Below are positions 1 through 9,147 of a DNA stretch of 37,878 nucleotides, piece after piece (position 1 is the first letter of the stretch; each line of letters begins with the position of its first letter). The notes under the pieces were generated by a model. The model saw only the letters and a program-made list of their open reading frames with translations. It ran no database searches and had not been told where the DNA came from. Origin of the DNA: Candidatus Niyogiibacteriota bacterium (GTDB lineage Bacteria; Patescibacteriota; Minisyncoccia; JACROR01); the NCBI GenBank assembly GCA_016214345.1, contig JACROR010000016.1, positions 1 through 37,878 on the forward strand. Reading direction: 5' to 3'. Position numbers and translations under genes: made by a program.

Positions 1-114
1 CAGGGATTGTGCATTTACTATCCAGAACATATGGCGCGGTATTTGACACACTACAATACAATCCGTCCGCACATGGGAATTCAATACAAAACACCACATG
101 AAATGCTTCGCTAA
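1..114 (+). CDS. C-terminal fragment of an integrase/transposase (rve-type), truncated by window start
   Basis: Frame 1 reads ...YPEHMARYLTHYNTIRPHMGIQYKTPHEMLR* ; the 'HYNTIRPHMGIQYKTPHE' ending is typical of integrase-core transposases. Confidence 0.75.
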   Translation, partial: QGLCIYYPEHMARYLTHYNTIRPHMGIQYKTPHEMLR

Positions 115-160
115 TTATTCCAAGGTGTTGATTCTTTTACATGACACAAAAATCGTATTT

Positions 161-1576
161 CTATTCGCTTTTTTCTATTTTTATACCTAATTCAATTAAT
201 TGTTCTTTTTCCACTTCGCTTGGCGCGCTCATCATAAAATCTCGGCCATCGCCGGTTTTGGGAAACGCCATCACTTCCCTGATACTCCCCTCGCCTTCCA
301 ATAACATGATCAGTCGATCCAACCCGAAAGCGATACCACCGTGCGGAGGAGTGCCGTATTTAAAAGCTTGGAGCATATGTCCAAAATTTTTTTCTATTCT
401 ATCTTCACTGTAACCCAGGATCTCAAATACTTTTTTTAGCGCTTCGGGTTTGTGATTTCTTATACTGCCACCGCCTATCTCGTAACCGTTCAACGCCACA
501 TCGTATTGCGTGGTAATGATACTGCCGATATCGCGCTTCTCCATCAGATCGTCCATAAATTCCGGTTTAGGCGCGGAAAAAGGATTGTGAGTAAAAGTCC
601 AACCGCCAGTTTCCGTCTTTTCTCCGCCCAGGGCGGAAAAGAATGGAAAATCCACCACCCAGCAAAAAGCGAGCAGATCAGGATCATTTATATCTTTTCT
701 CAAATCAGGCCGATCAGTGCCATATTTATTCATTACCTCTTTATAACTTAATCGCGGAAACGGGATCTCTTGGATCTTCTTATTCGGATAAGCCTCTTTT
801 ATCATATTGATGACCATTTTTTCGTTCAAAGACATGACGGCATCCATATCCACGAAACTCATCTCCAAGTCCATCTGCGTAAACTCCGGCTGGCGATCAC
901 CGCGCGTATCCTCGTCACGGAAACAGCGCGCCATCTGGAAATAACGCTCAAAGCCAGCGGCCATCAAAAGCTGTTTATATTGCTGCGGCGATTGCGGGAG
1001 CGCGTAAAAAGTCCCCAAATGCAACCGAGACGGTACGATATAATCGCGCGCGCCCTCGGGCGTTGACTTGGTGAGTATCGGTGTTTCTATCTCCACAAAT
1101 CCGCTTTCCGCCAAAAAATCGCGCATAAGTTTCGTAGCCTTATGACGATTTCGCAAATTTTTCTGTAAACGCGCGCGTTTCAGATCCACATAGCGGTACT
1201 GCAAGCGTGTATCCTCGCCTATATCATAGCCATCGCCCGACACATCAATAGGCGGAGTTTCCGCTTCGGCCAAAACTTTTATTTTTCCCACCTGCATTTC
1301 CACGCCGCCCGTAGCCAATTCCGGATTTTTCATTTTTTCCGGCCTTGCACTAACCAGACCTTCAATTTCAACCACCCACTCCGGACGTAAAGTTGTGGCA
1401 ATTTTATAAGTTTCTTCATCCTTAGGCGTCACCACCATCTGCACTTTGCCGGACATATCCCGCAGATCCAAAAAAATTATTTTGCCGTGATCGCGCCTTA
1501 CATCCACCCAGCCGGAAAGCACAACTTTCTCGCCTATTTTATTTATAATTTCTTTAATTAAAATTCTAGACGGCAT
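161..1576 (-). CDS. aspS: Aspartyl-tRNA synthetase, bacterial type but lacking the GAD insertion
   Basis: Class II motifs: FRDEDTRGDRQPEFTQMDLEMSF, PPHGGIAFGLDRLIMLL; 471 aa. Confidence 0.95.
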   Translation of the reverse strand: MPSRILIKEIINKIGEKVVLSGWVDVRRDHGKIIFLDLRDMSGKVQMVVTPKDEETYKIATTLRPEWVVEIEGLVSARPEKMKNPELATGGVEMQVGKIKVLAEAETPPIDVSGDGYDIGEDTRLQYRYVDLKRARLQKNLRNRHKATKLMRDFLAESGFVEIETPILTKSTPEGARDYIVPSRLHLGTFYALPQSPQQYKQLLMAAGFERYFQMARCFRDEDTRGDRQPEFTQMDLEMSFVDMDAVMSLNEKMVINMIKEAYPNKKIQEIPFPRLSYKEVMNKYGTDRPDLRKDINDPDLLAFCWVVDFPFFSALGGEKTETGGWTFTHNPFSAPKPEFMDDLMEKRDIGSIITTQYDVALNGYEIGGGSIRNHKPEALKKVFEILGYSEDRIEKNFGHMLQAFKYGTPPHGGIAFGLDRLIMLLEGEGSIREVMAFPKTGDGRDFMMSAPSEVEKEQLIELGIKIEKSE

Positions 1577-1617
1577 AATTTTAATATTAACACTACCGCC
1601 GATTATTGTGAAATTTT

Positions 1618-1647
1618 AAAACCTCCGGGCTATTAATCCGGAGGTTT
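1618..1647 (-). terminator. Hairpin AAACCTCCGG/CCGGAGGTTT at the 3' end of the acyltransferase gene
   Basis: 10-bp inverted repeat followed on the minus strand by TTTTAAAATTT; overlaps the stop codon. Confidence 0.6.
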
Positions 1648-2324
1648 CATTTATTTAAATCAGTATTTGTTTCTGCCAAAGATCGTATTTTATCCATAAT
1701 AATGGCAGAACCTTCTTCTAACGAGATGCCAACCGGCAAACACATTGGTCTGCCAATATTAACACGTACTTTAACGCCTAATTTATAAATATGCCGTTCC
1801 GACAAAACATCAAAATGCCCACTAATACCCACAGGCACTATAAAAGCGCCGGTTTCCCTATGTAAATACGGAGCTCCGCGCTTGCCACGGCCGATTTTGC
1901 CATCAAGCGTAAACTTGCCCTCCGGAAACATCCATACCTTGGCTCCGGAACGCAACACCTCAACCGCTTCTCGCATAGCCAAAGCAACATCTCCGCCCGC
2001 CCGGCGCACCTTGATGGAAGCATTAAGATGCGTAAAAATCGCGACGGGCATCCTTATATCCCACAACCGCATAAATCTGTTTGTTACCAAAAATCTAAGC
2101 GGATAAAATTTGCGGGGAACTAACCCGTTTCTAGGCATGGCCATGGCGCACAGGAAACCATCTAACCATGAAGCATGATTGGAGACAAATATAACAGGTC
2201 TATTTTCCAATCCACACAAATTTTCTTGCCCCTCAACACGATAATTCACTAAACATTTCAACAATAGATAAATTGGCCAATAGCAAAGCATCTGAAAGAC
2301 CTTAGCCGTCATAACTTTTACCAT
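1647..2324 (-). CDS. plsC: PlsC-like 1-acylglycerol-3-phosphate acyltransferase
   Basis: NHASWLDG (HX4D) and FPEGKFT motifs. Confidence 0.8.
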   Translation of the reverse strand: MVKVMTAKVFQMLCYWPIYLLLKCLVNYRVEGQENLCGLENRPVIFVSNHASWLDGFLCAMAMPRNGLVPRKFYPLRFLVTNRFMRLWDIRMPVAIFTHLNASIKVRRAGGDVALAMREAVEVLRSGAKVWMFPEGKFTLDGKIGRGKRGAPYLHRETGAFIVPVGISGHFDVLSERHIYKLGVKVRVNIGRPMCLPVGISLEEGSAIIMDKIRSLAETNTDLNK

Positions 2325-2403
2325 AAATAGCTCCCTTCACTGAATATTTTATTTTTAAAAAACTAACCATTTGCCTGCTCCGGCCGCCCTTCATTTTATT
2401 CAG

Positions 2404-2476
2404 TCCGCCCAGTAGGACTCGAACCTACGACCATCAGCTTAAAAGGCTGTTGCTCTACCAGCTGAGCTATGGGCGG
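2404..2476 (-). tRNA. tRNA-Lys (anticodon TTT)
   Basis: Acceptor CCGCCCA/TGGGCGG; D-arm GCTCAGCTGGTAGAGC; anticodon loop CTTTTAA; T-arm GTAGGTTCGAGTCCTAC. Confidence 0.95.
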
Positions 2477-2512
2477 GAACAATATTGCTATTCTTAAAGT
2501 CTACCCGTTGTG

Positions 2513-2557
2513 GCTCTACCAGCTGACCTGCCTGCCGGCAGGCAGGGCTATGGGCGG
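2513..2557 (-). pseudogene. Partial tRNA-Lys 5' copy with a 20-bp palindrome inserted in the D-arm
   Basis: gctctaccagctga | CCTGCCTGCCGGCAGGCAGG | gctatgggcgg; flanks match the intact tRNA-Lys exactly. Confidence 0.85.
2527..2546. repeat. Palindrome family A, copy 1 (CCTGCCTGCCGGCAGGCAGG)
   Basis: Perfect 20-bp self-reverse-complement; identical copy at 28049-28068. Confidence 0.9.
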
Positions 2558-2563
2558 AAATCA

Positions 2564-3067
2564 CTACCTCCGCATTATAATGAATAATGCGGCCAATGGC
2601 AATACCAGCCACCACAGAAACGCGTCCGGCGACGCGAAAACATATTTAACTACCGGAGAAAACGTAAAAAGTTCCACGGCCGGCAATAGCGTAAAAATAG
2701 ACGCCATAAGCAGCCCTACCTCCAAAAAACTAAGCACAAAAACTTTCCACCAAATCCTCGGCTCTTCAGAAATACTTCGTAAAAAAGTTTTATAAAATAA
2801 ATGCGATAAAACGATCACTAAAACTGAAAATACCGAGATTCTCATCAAAAAAGTTTCCAAAAGCGTTCTTCCGGCGATAAAAAAATTCAGAAAATGCATG
2901 TTTACGAACAAAATTTGCGCGATGTAAATACTTAACAGCACGGAAAGCAGTCTGGCCTTACCGGACAACCAACCGTAAAAAAATCCCGCCACAATGAATA
3001 AAAATATGGCGATAAGATCCCAGGTGGGGTGGGAAAGTATGGATGACATATAAGAAATATTCAACAT
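2564..3067 (-). CDS. Hypothetical membrane protein
   Basis: 167-aa ORF with several hydrophobic segments, 2 bp from the dnaJ start. Confidence 0.55.
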   Translation of the reverse strand: MLNISYMSSILSHPTWDLIAIFLFIVAGFFYGWLSGKARLLSVLLSIYIAQILFVNMHFLNFFIAGRTLLETFLMRISVFSVLVIVLSHLFYKTFLRSISEEPRIWWKVFVLSFLEVGLLMASIFTLLPAVELFTFSPVVKYVFASPDAFLWWLVLPLAALFIIMRR

Positions 3068-3068
3068 A

Positions 3069-4127
3069 TTAAAAACCTTCTTCCTTTAATTCTTCCATTA
3101 ATTTTTTGGCGCGCCGCGACAAGCGCTTCGGAGTTTTAACTTTTATATTTATAAGCAAATCGCCGCGTCCACGCTCGGAAGGCACGCCCTTGCCGCGTAC
3201 CCGCAATACCTCTCCGCTGTCTACGCCGTTGGGAATTATAACTTTTATCACGCCGTCCAAAATATTAATATTCTTCTCGTTGCCCAACACTGCTTCGGAA
3301 AAAGGAATTTCCAGATCCATCAACAAATTACGCCCCTCGCGCTTAAATATCGCGTGAGCCCTGACATGGAGCTTTATATACAAATCACCGGAAACGCCAC
3401 CGGCAATCGCCTCACCGCCGCCGGACATTTTTATCATCTCACCGTTATTCACTCCAGCAGGAATACGGATCACGGCCTCTTCATCGGACTTCACAATCCC
3501 AAGTCCCGCGCACTCTTTGCACGGTTTCTCCGGAATCTCGCCGCGGCCGTGACAACTATCGCATTCCTTTAAATTGGAAAAAACTCCTATAAATGAACGC
3601 CGCATCTCTTTTATGGTGCCTGAACCGTGGCAAGCGCCGCAACGCGTTTTTTTGGAACCTTCATCCACTCCTTCACCGCCGCACCGGCTGCATTTATTCA
3701 ATTTATTCAACAATACGCGCCTTTCGGCTCCAAAAATCGCCTCTTCAAACGACAACTCCACATCAATGGATATATCACGCCCTCTCCGGCCGTAATGCCT
3801 TCCGCCAAACCCCCCAAAAACTCCTTCAAAGATTTCGTCAAAATTAACTCCCATGTCTCCGGAAGAAAAACCTTGCGAGAAATTGCCGAAATCCCAACCA
3901 GGAGCATTTCCGCCGCCCTCATCAAAAACCTGGCCGTACATGTCGTATTCTTTGCGCTTTCTGTCATTACCCAAAACCTGATAAGCCTCGTTCACTTCTT
4001 TAAAGCGTTGCCCATCGCCGCCCGTTTTATCCGGGTGGTGTTCATGGGCGAGCTTTCTGTACGCCTTCTTGATCTCTTCTTTATTGGCGCTTTTGGTAAT
4101 GCCCAATATTTTATAATAATCTTTCAT
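3069..4127 (-). CDS. dnaJ: Chaperone DnaJ
   Basis: J domain with HPD; four CxxCxGxG-type zinc repeats; C-terminal domain. Confidence 0.95.
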   Translation of the reverse strand: MKDYYKILGITKSANKEEIKKAYRKLAHEHHPDKTGGDGQRFKEVNEAYQVLGNDRKRKEYDMYGQVFDEGGGNAPGWDFGNFSQGFSSGDMGVNFDEIFEGVFGGFGGRHYGRRGRDISIDVELSFEEAIFGAERRVLLNKLNKCSRCGGEGVDEGSKKTRCGACHGSGTIKEMRRSFIGVFSNLKECDSCHGRGEIPEKPCKECAGLGIVKSDEEAVIRIPAGVNNGEMIKMSGGGEAIAGGVSGDLYIKLHVRAHAIFKREGRNLLMDLEIPFSEAVLGNEKNINILDGVIKVIIPNGVDSGEVLRVRGKGVPSERGRGDLLINIKVKTPKRLSRRAKKLMEELKEEGF

Positions 4128-4157
4128 GAAAATCGATAAAATCCTTTACTCCGTGAA

Positions 4158-6086
4158 TCACTTTTTTCCGTCCTCATCCTTTACTTCTTTATACTCGGCG
4201 TCACGCGTTCCTTGCGGGGCGTCCGCCTCTTTTTTATTATCTCCGGAATCAGGTTTTTTGTATAGTATCTCTCCTATTTTCTGTACTGAACGGGAAAGAT
4301 CTTCTTGCGCCGCTCTCAAAGTTTCCGCGTCTTTGGCCTCGTCCTTTGATTTCTTCAGCGCCGCGATCTTACCTTCGATCTCTTGTTTGATATCAACGGA
4401 AACTTTGTCCCCCGCGTCACGAAGCGCTTTCTCCGAAGAATAGATCAAAGTGTCTGCCATATTTCTTGCCTCGGCCAATTGTTTCTTTTTTTCATCATCC
4501 GCGGCATACAGATCGGCTTCTTTTTTCATTTTCGCGATATCGTCCGAAGATAAACCGCTTGACGCCTCTATCCTAATGGATTGTTCTTTGCCCGTGCCTT
4601 TATCTTTCGCGGAAACCTTCAAAATGCCGTTCGCGTCAATGTCAAAAACCACTTCAACCTGCGGCAAACCCCTGGGAGCCGGAGGAATTCCATCTAACAT
4701 AAACCGCCCCAGTGTTTTATTGTCTCCCGCCATAGGCCTTTCGCCCTGCAAAATATGGATTTCCACGGAAGGCTGATTGTCCGCCGCCGTTGAAAACACC
4801 TGAGTTTTAGAAGCCGGAATAGTGGTATTTCTCTCAATCAATTTAGTAAAAACTCCGCCCAAAGTTTCCAATCCTAAAGACAACGGTATTACATCCAAAA
4901 GCAACACATCTTTTACCTCGCCCTGCATGATGCCCGCTTGCACGGCGGCCCCCATAGCCACCACTTCGTCAGGATTGATGGACTTATTCGGCTCTTTGCC
5001 AAAAAGATTTTTTACGGCCTCCTGCATGGCTGGCATCCGTGTCTGGCCACCAACCAAAATAATCTCATCCATATCACCCAAAGCGAAACCCGCGACTTCC
5101 ACCGCTCTTTTTGTTATGGCAACCGAACGATCAATATATTCGCGCACCAGCCCTTCCAATTGCGCGCGGGATATTTTCATCAATAAATGCCTGGGACCTG
5201 ACGCATCGGAAGTTATAAACGGGATATTGATCTCCGTGTCAACGGTGCTGGATAATTCATGTTTGGCCTTTTCCGCCGCCTCTTTCAAGCGCTGGATGGC
5301 CAACTTGTCCTTGGAAATATCTATGCCGGATTCTTTTATGTACTCCGCCACTATCCAATCCATTATTTTTTGGTCGAAATCGTCTCCGCCCAAATGCGTA
5401 TCCCCATCCGTGGATTTCACCTCGATGGTATCGTCTCCTATTTCCAAAACGGAAACATCAAAAGTACCGCCGCCGAAATCATACACCACGATCTGTTCGT
5501 TCTTTTTTTTGTTGAATCCGTAAGCTAACGCGGCCGCCGTGGGTTCGTTCAATATCCTTTTTACTTTAAGTCCCGCGATCTCTCCCGCGTCTTTGGTGGC
5601 CTTTCTCTGAGAGTCGTCAAAATAAGCCGGCACGGTGATAATCGCCTCTTCTATCTTTTCTCCGGTTTTCTTTTCCGCGTCCGCCTTTAATTTTTGCAAA
5701 ATCATCGCGGAAATCTCTTCCGGCCGGTACCAACGATCGCCTCCGCCCGAGGCGGATCCGCCTTGGGAGGACATTTTTACTTCAACTCCACCATTGGCAG
5801 ATTCGCGTATTTCATACGGAAGCAACTTTCTATCTTTTATCACTGCCGGATCAGAAAACTTGCGACCAATAAGTCTTTTCACCGAAAAAATGGTATTTTG
5901 CGGATTGGTCACCGCCTGCCGTTTGGCTATCAATCCCGCCAGACGATCACCGGATTTTGACATGCCAATAATGGAAGGAGTGGTTCGCACCCCCTCGCTG
6001 TTTTCCAAAATTTTGGGTTCTCCGGCCTCCACCATAGCCATAGCCGAATTAGTTGTTCCCAAATCAATTCCTAATATTTTTGACAT
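4158..6086 (-). CDS. dnaK: Chaperone DnaK (Hsp70)
   Basis: [41 protein letters not shown] motifs. Confidence 0.97.
   Translation of the reverse strand: MSKILGIDLGTTNSAMAMVEAGEPKILENSEGVRTTPSIIGMSKSGDRLAGLIAKRQAVTNPQNTIFSVKRLIGRKFSDPAVIKDRKLLPYEIRESANGGVEVKMSSQGGSASGGGDRWYRPEEISAMILQKLKADAEKKTGEKIEEAIITVPAYFDDSQRKATKDAGEIAGLKVKRILNEPTAAALAYGFNKKKNEQIVVYDFGGGTFDVSVLEIGDDTIEVKSTDGDTHLGGDDFDQKIMDWIVAEYIKESGIDISKDKLAIQRLKEAAEKAKHELSSTVDTEINIPFITSDASGPRHLLMKISRAQLEGLVREYIDRSVAITKRAVEVAGFALGDMDEIILVGGQTRMPAMQEAVKNLFGKEPNKSINPDEVVAMGAAVQAGIMQGEVKDVLLLDVIPLSLGLETLGGVFTKLIERNTTIPASKTQVFSTAADNQPSVEIHILQGERPMAGDNKTLGRFMLDGIPPAPRGLPQVEVVFDIDANGILKVSAKDKGTGKEQSIRIEASSGLSSDDIAKMKKEADLYAADDEKKKQLAEARNMADTLIYSSEKALRDAGDKVSVDIKQEIEGKIAALKKSKDEAKDAETLRAAQEDLSRSVQKIGEILYKKPDSGDNKKEADAPQGTRDAEYKEVKDEDGKK
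5740..5770. repeat. Palindrome family D inside dnaK
   Basis: CCTCCGCCCGAGGCGGATCCGCCTTGGGAGG; contains TCCGCCCGAGGCGGA, shared with alaS, and the perfect palindrome GGCGGATCCGCC. Confidence 0.75.
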
Positions 6087-6127
6087 AATTATTTATATAT
6101 TGAATTAATTAATAATTTTAAAAAAAT

Positions 6128-6679
6128 TTAATTTTGCAATTTATGAACTCCCACTTTGACCATCGCGGGCCGCAATATTTTATCGTGTAATTTATATCCT
6201 CGCTTGACCACCTCAATTATAGTCCCGTCTTTCGTCATGTCTTCCACGTCTATCTTTTCAATGGCTTCATGTATCACCGGATCAAATTTCTGCCCAACAT
6301 CCGCGTCCAACGGCACTACGCCATGATTTTCCAAAAGTTTAGCCAGCTGAACATGAATGCCTTTTATGCCCTCTATCCAATTTTTATCTCCTTCAGGCAA
6401 TGCCAGGCCATGGACGAACGCCATATCAAAATTATCCACCACATCTATCAATTCCCGCAACATATTCTTTTCCGCGAATTTCAAAAACTCCTCCCTCGCT
6501 TTCTCCTCATCCTTTTTCATGTTTATGAAATCCGCTCTTGCTCTCTGCCAGCCCGCCAGATACTCGTCCCGTTCGGATTGGCATTTTTTTATTCGCTCAC
6601 GAAGTTTTTGCACCGCCGCTTCACCCTCCTCATTTTCCGAGACTATTTCCAATTCACCGGCATCATCTTCATTATCCAT
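6128..6679 (-). CDS. grpE: Nucleotide exchange factor GrpE
   Basis: GrpE-like sequence; position in the hrcA-grpE-dnaK-dnaJ operon. Confidence 0.92.
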   Translation of the reverse strand: MDNEDDAGELEIVSENEEGEAAVQKLRERIKKCQSERDEYLAGWQRARADFINMKKDEEKAREEFLKFAEKNMLRELIDVVDNFDMAFVHGLALPEGDKNWIEGIKGIHVQLAKLLENHGVVPLDADVGQKFDPVIHEAIEKIDVEDMTKDGTIIEVVKRGYKLHDKILRPAMVKVGVHKLQN

Positions 6680-7391
6680 GATACTTTTGATTATCTGCTA
6701 AAAAATAACGAATGACCGAATAACCGTATTCGTAATCCATGCGCTTGGGTCCTACGGCAAGCATCACCGTTTCCTCGTCTCCATTTTGCCAACGCGCGCT
6801 AAGCACACTGAAATTTTCCACCTCTTGAACCGGATTTTCCTTTCCTATAAAAACTTCCTCCGCGTCATCCATCTCTTGCCTATAAATATCCGCCGCCTCA
6901 TAAGCGCCGTCCATCAAACGCGCGAAGTCACGCAAAATATGCCTATCGTCAAATTCTGGTTCAGCTAAAAATCCTTCAGCCCCGTAATAATCCAAATGTT
7001 TTTTGCTCCCGAAAGAAGCAATGATGGTAAAAAGATTGGTCGCCTCGGAAATCACTTTGCCCATCTGATAATTTATATCGCGCGAAGGCCTCGCGGAACG
7101 AACCATCCCTTCCAACGCTTCCTGATCGCGGCGTTTGGGAATTTTTACGTCCATCAAGCTGTCCACAAAATAACGATAAGCTTTGTCGGTCGGCACTCTG
7201 CCGCCGGAAGTATGCAATTGTTCCAAAAAACCGGACTCATCCAACTCGCCCATGATGTTCCGAATGGTCGCCGGAGCGGCGTTTATTACGGCATTGTCAT
7301 AAACATGGCCGGAAGCTACGGGTTCGCCCCGTTTTATGTAATCACGCACGATAAAATCCAAGATGCGGGTTTTTCTCTCGTCCAAAATCAT
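6672..7391 (-). CDS. hrcA: Heat-inducible transcription repressor HrcA (short form)
   Basis: N-terminal wHTH 'PATIRNIMGELDESGFLEQLHTSGGRVPTDKAYRYFVD'. Confidence 0.9.
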   Translation of the reverse strand: MILDERKTRILDFIVRDYIKRGEPVASGHVYDNAVINAAPATIRNIMGELDESGFLEQLHTSGGRVPTDKAYRYFVDSLMDVKIPKRRDQEALEGMVRSARPSRDINYQMGKVISEATNLFTIIASFGSKKHLDYYGAEGFLAEPEFDDRHILRDFARLMDGAYEAADIYRQEMDDAEEVFIGKENPVQEVENFSVLSARWQNGDEETVMLAVGPKRMDYEYGYSVIRYFLADNQKYHG

Positions 7392-7410
7392 GATAATAAA
7401 CAGTATATAA

Positions 7411-7443
7411 AAATTAGCAGTCTTGTGTCAAGACTGCTAATTT
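7411..7443 (-). promoter_or_regulatory. CIRCE-like operator upstream of hrcA
   Basis: TTAGCAGTC-N9-GACTGCTAA (7414-7440), inside a perfect 15-bp inverted repeat; classical CIRCE is TTAGCACTC-N9-GAGTGCTAA. Confidence 0.88.
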
Positions 7444-7450
7444 AAGCAAA

Positions 7451-7804
7451 CTATTTCTTTTTCATCTTGGAGAGCTGCCTTAACGGCACTTCAAATCTTG
7501 CCTTGCTAGGCAATGACCGTTTTGTCCTGCAATTCACGGCAGTGTACTCCACCACCGCCTTGCCTTCCCCGCATTTTACTTCCAGGACTTTTAAAAATCC
7601 CATTTCTTCGACCGAACCCCAGTCTCCGAATTTGAACTTTCTTCCAAGATCATTTTCTATAGGAGCGACATTTCTTATCTTATCCACCTTAAACCCGCCA
7701 TGTACAATAAACATGTCGCCCAAGCTAACCTTGATCGAAAATAGACCCAATAGCCAGCTAAAACTTTTGGGCCTCTTTGCCTCTTCTACCTTAACTACCT
7801 TCAT
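7451..7804 (-). CDS. Hypothetical protein
   Basis: 117-aa ORF upstream of hrcA; no recognised family. Confidence 0.55.
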   Translation of the reverse strand: MKVVKVEEAKRPKSFSWLLGLFSIKVSLGDMFIVHGGFKVDKIRNVAPIENDLGRKFKFGDWGSVEEMGFLKVLEVKCGEGKAVVEYTAVNCRTKRSLPSKARFEVPLRQLSKMKKK

Positions 7805-7877
7805 CGTTCCTCCTATAAAGTTAAATTAAAGAACCAACAACTTAACTTCAATATATAGCATAATCCCTATAAAATGT

Positions 7878-7909
7878 AAAGACCCCGGAGCCTAACTCGT
7901 GGGGCCTTT
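7878..7909 (-). terminator. Hairpin downstream of rpsI
   Basis: taaagaCCCC...GGGGcctttacg followed on minus by a T-rich stretch. Confidence 0.45.
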
Positions 7910-7914
7910 ACGTT

Positions 7915-8430
7915 TTATCTCTTAGACCATTGTGGAGCCTTCCTGGCCTTCTTCAAACCGAATTTACGGCGTTCTTTCATACGGGGATCGCGCTTCAAAT
8001 ATCCGGCTTTTTTCAAGCGTTTTCTGAATTCGGCGTTAAACATAACCAACGCGCGAGCCATGCCATGCCGCAAAGCTTCCGCCTGCGAATGTATGCCTCC
8101 GCCGGAAATTTTAACTTCCACGCCAAACTTGCCATCCATATTCATCTCACGCAACGCGCCCTCTACGATCTTTTGCATTTCCAAAGTAGGAAAATACACG
8201 CTGTAATCTTTGCCGTTCACCCCAATGCCACGCCCGCCCTCAAAAATGCGCACGCGCGCGGTGGAAGTTTTGCGCCTACCAATCCCTTCAATATATTTTT
8301 TCTTAGATATAACGGCGCTCTCCGTCACCTCGATTTTTTTAACTTTGACCGCGGTCTTCTTAACAGCGCGGGGTTTAACCTCTTTTTTTACCATTTTGCT
8401 TTTTACCGTTTTGGGTGATTTGGGTGGCAT
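7915..8430 (-). CDS. rpsI: 30S ribosomal protein S9 with Lys-rich N-terminal extension
   Basis: GIGRRKTSTARVRI ... KRDPRMKERRKFGLKKARKAPQWSKR. Confidence 0.95.
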   Translation of the reverse strand: MPPKSPKTVKSKMVKKEVKPRAVKKTAVKVKKIEVTESAVISKKKYIEGIGRRKTSTARVRIFEGGRGIGVNGKDYSVYFPTLEMQKIVEGALREMNMDGKFGVEVKISGGGIHSQAEALRHGMARALVMFNAEFRKRLKKAGYLKRDPRMKERRKFGLKKARKAPQWSKR

Positions 8431-8431
8431 T

Positions 8432-8773
8432 TTATTTTTCTATAATAAGATTTTTGATAAGGCGCGATCTCAATTTATTTTTAGGCAACATACCCCACAC
8501 CGCTTTGCGGAAAGCCTCGCGTTCATCTTTGGCCATCAATTCTTTCATGCTGGTTTTTTTCAAACCTCCCGGATAACCGGAATATCTGGTATAAATTTTG
8601 CCTTCCTTTTTCTTGTCTTTAATATCCAATTTGGCCGCGTTGATCGCTTTTAATTTTATATCCGGCACCAAATTAGGGGTAAAGTCCGCGTTTCTTTTGC
8701 CGCGCAAGATTATCACCGCCTCAGTGGCGGATCGTCCCAAACTTTTTCCTTTTAGATCCAATACGTAATCCAT
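8432..8773 (-). CDS. rplM: 50S ribosomal protein L13
   Basis: KIYTRYSGYPGGLK, AVWGMLPKNKL motifs. Confidence 0.93.
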   Translation of the reverse strand: MDYVLDLKGKSLGRSATEAVIILRGKRNADFTPNLVPDIKLKAINAAKLDIKDKKKEGKIYTRYSGYPGGLKKTSMKELMAKDEREAFRKAVWGMLPKNKLRSRLIKNLIIEK

Positions 8774-8801
8774 AAATTTATTTTATCAGCCGTAATAAAA
8801 T

Positions 8802-9146
8802 TTATACCAATTCCAGCATTACCATTTGCGCGTTGTCAGTTCGCTTGTTAAGGCGAGTTATCCTCGCGTAACCGCCGCGCCGCTCCGCGTATTTCGGCCC
8901 AATCTCCGTAAACATTTTATTTACCGTCTTTTTATCAAACAAGCGGGCAATCAATCTGCGATTGGCGATCGTATCGTGTTTGGATCGAGTGATCAGCTTT
9001 TCCACGAACGGTCTCGTTTCCTTGGCTTTGGCTTCGGTCGTTTTTATATGCCCGTGCAATACCAAAGATCGCGCCAGCCCTTTCAAAAGCGCGCGCCTGA
9101 CTTTTCTCACCATTCCAAATTTTCTTCCCTTTTTTCTGTGGCGCAT
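8802..9146 (-). CDS. rplQ: 50S ribosomal protein L17
   Basis: MRHRKKGRKFGM..., GGYARITRLNKRTDNAQMVMLELV. Confidence 0.95.
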   Translation of the reverse strand: MRHRKKGRKFGMVRKVRRALLKGLARSLVLHGHIKTTEAKAKETRPFVEKLITRSKHDTIANRRLIARLFDKKTVNKMFTEIGPKYAERRGGYARITRLNKRTDNAQMVMLELV

Positions 9147-9147
9147 T

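Noticed and set aside
1-114. A complete insertion sequence at the window start
   Set aside because: Only the last 37 codons are visible and terminal inverted repeats cannot be evaluated.
452-5528. Many plus-strand ORFs of 60-230 aa (for example 452-751, 3627-4139, 4822-5523)
   Set aside because: They lie antisense to well-supported genes (aspS, dnaJ, dnaK) and have no recognisable protein features; they are shadow ORFs.
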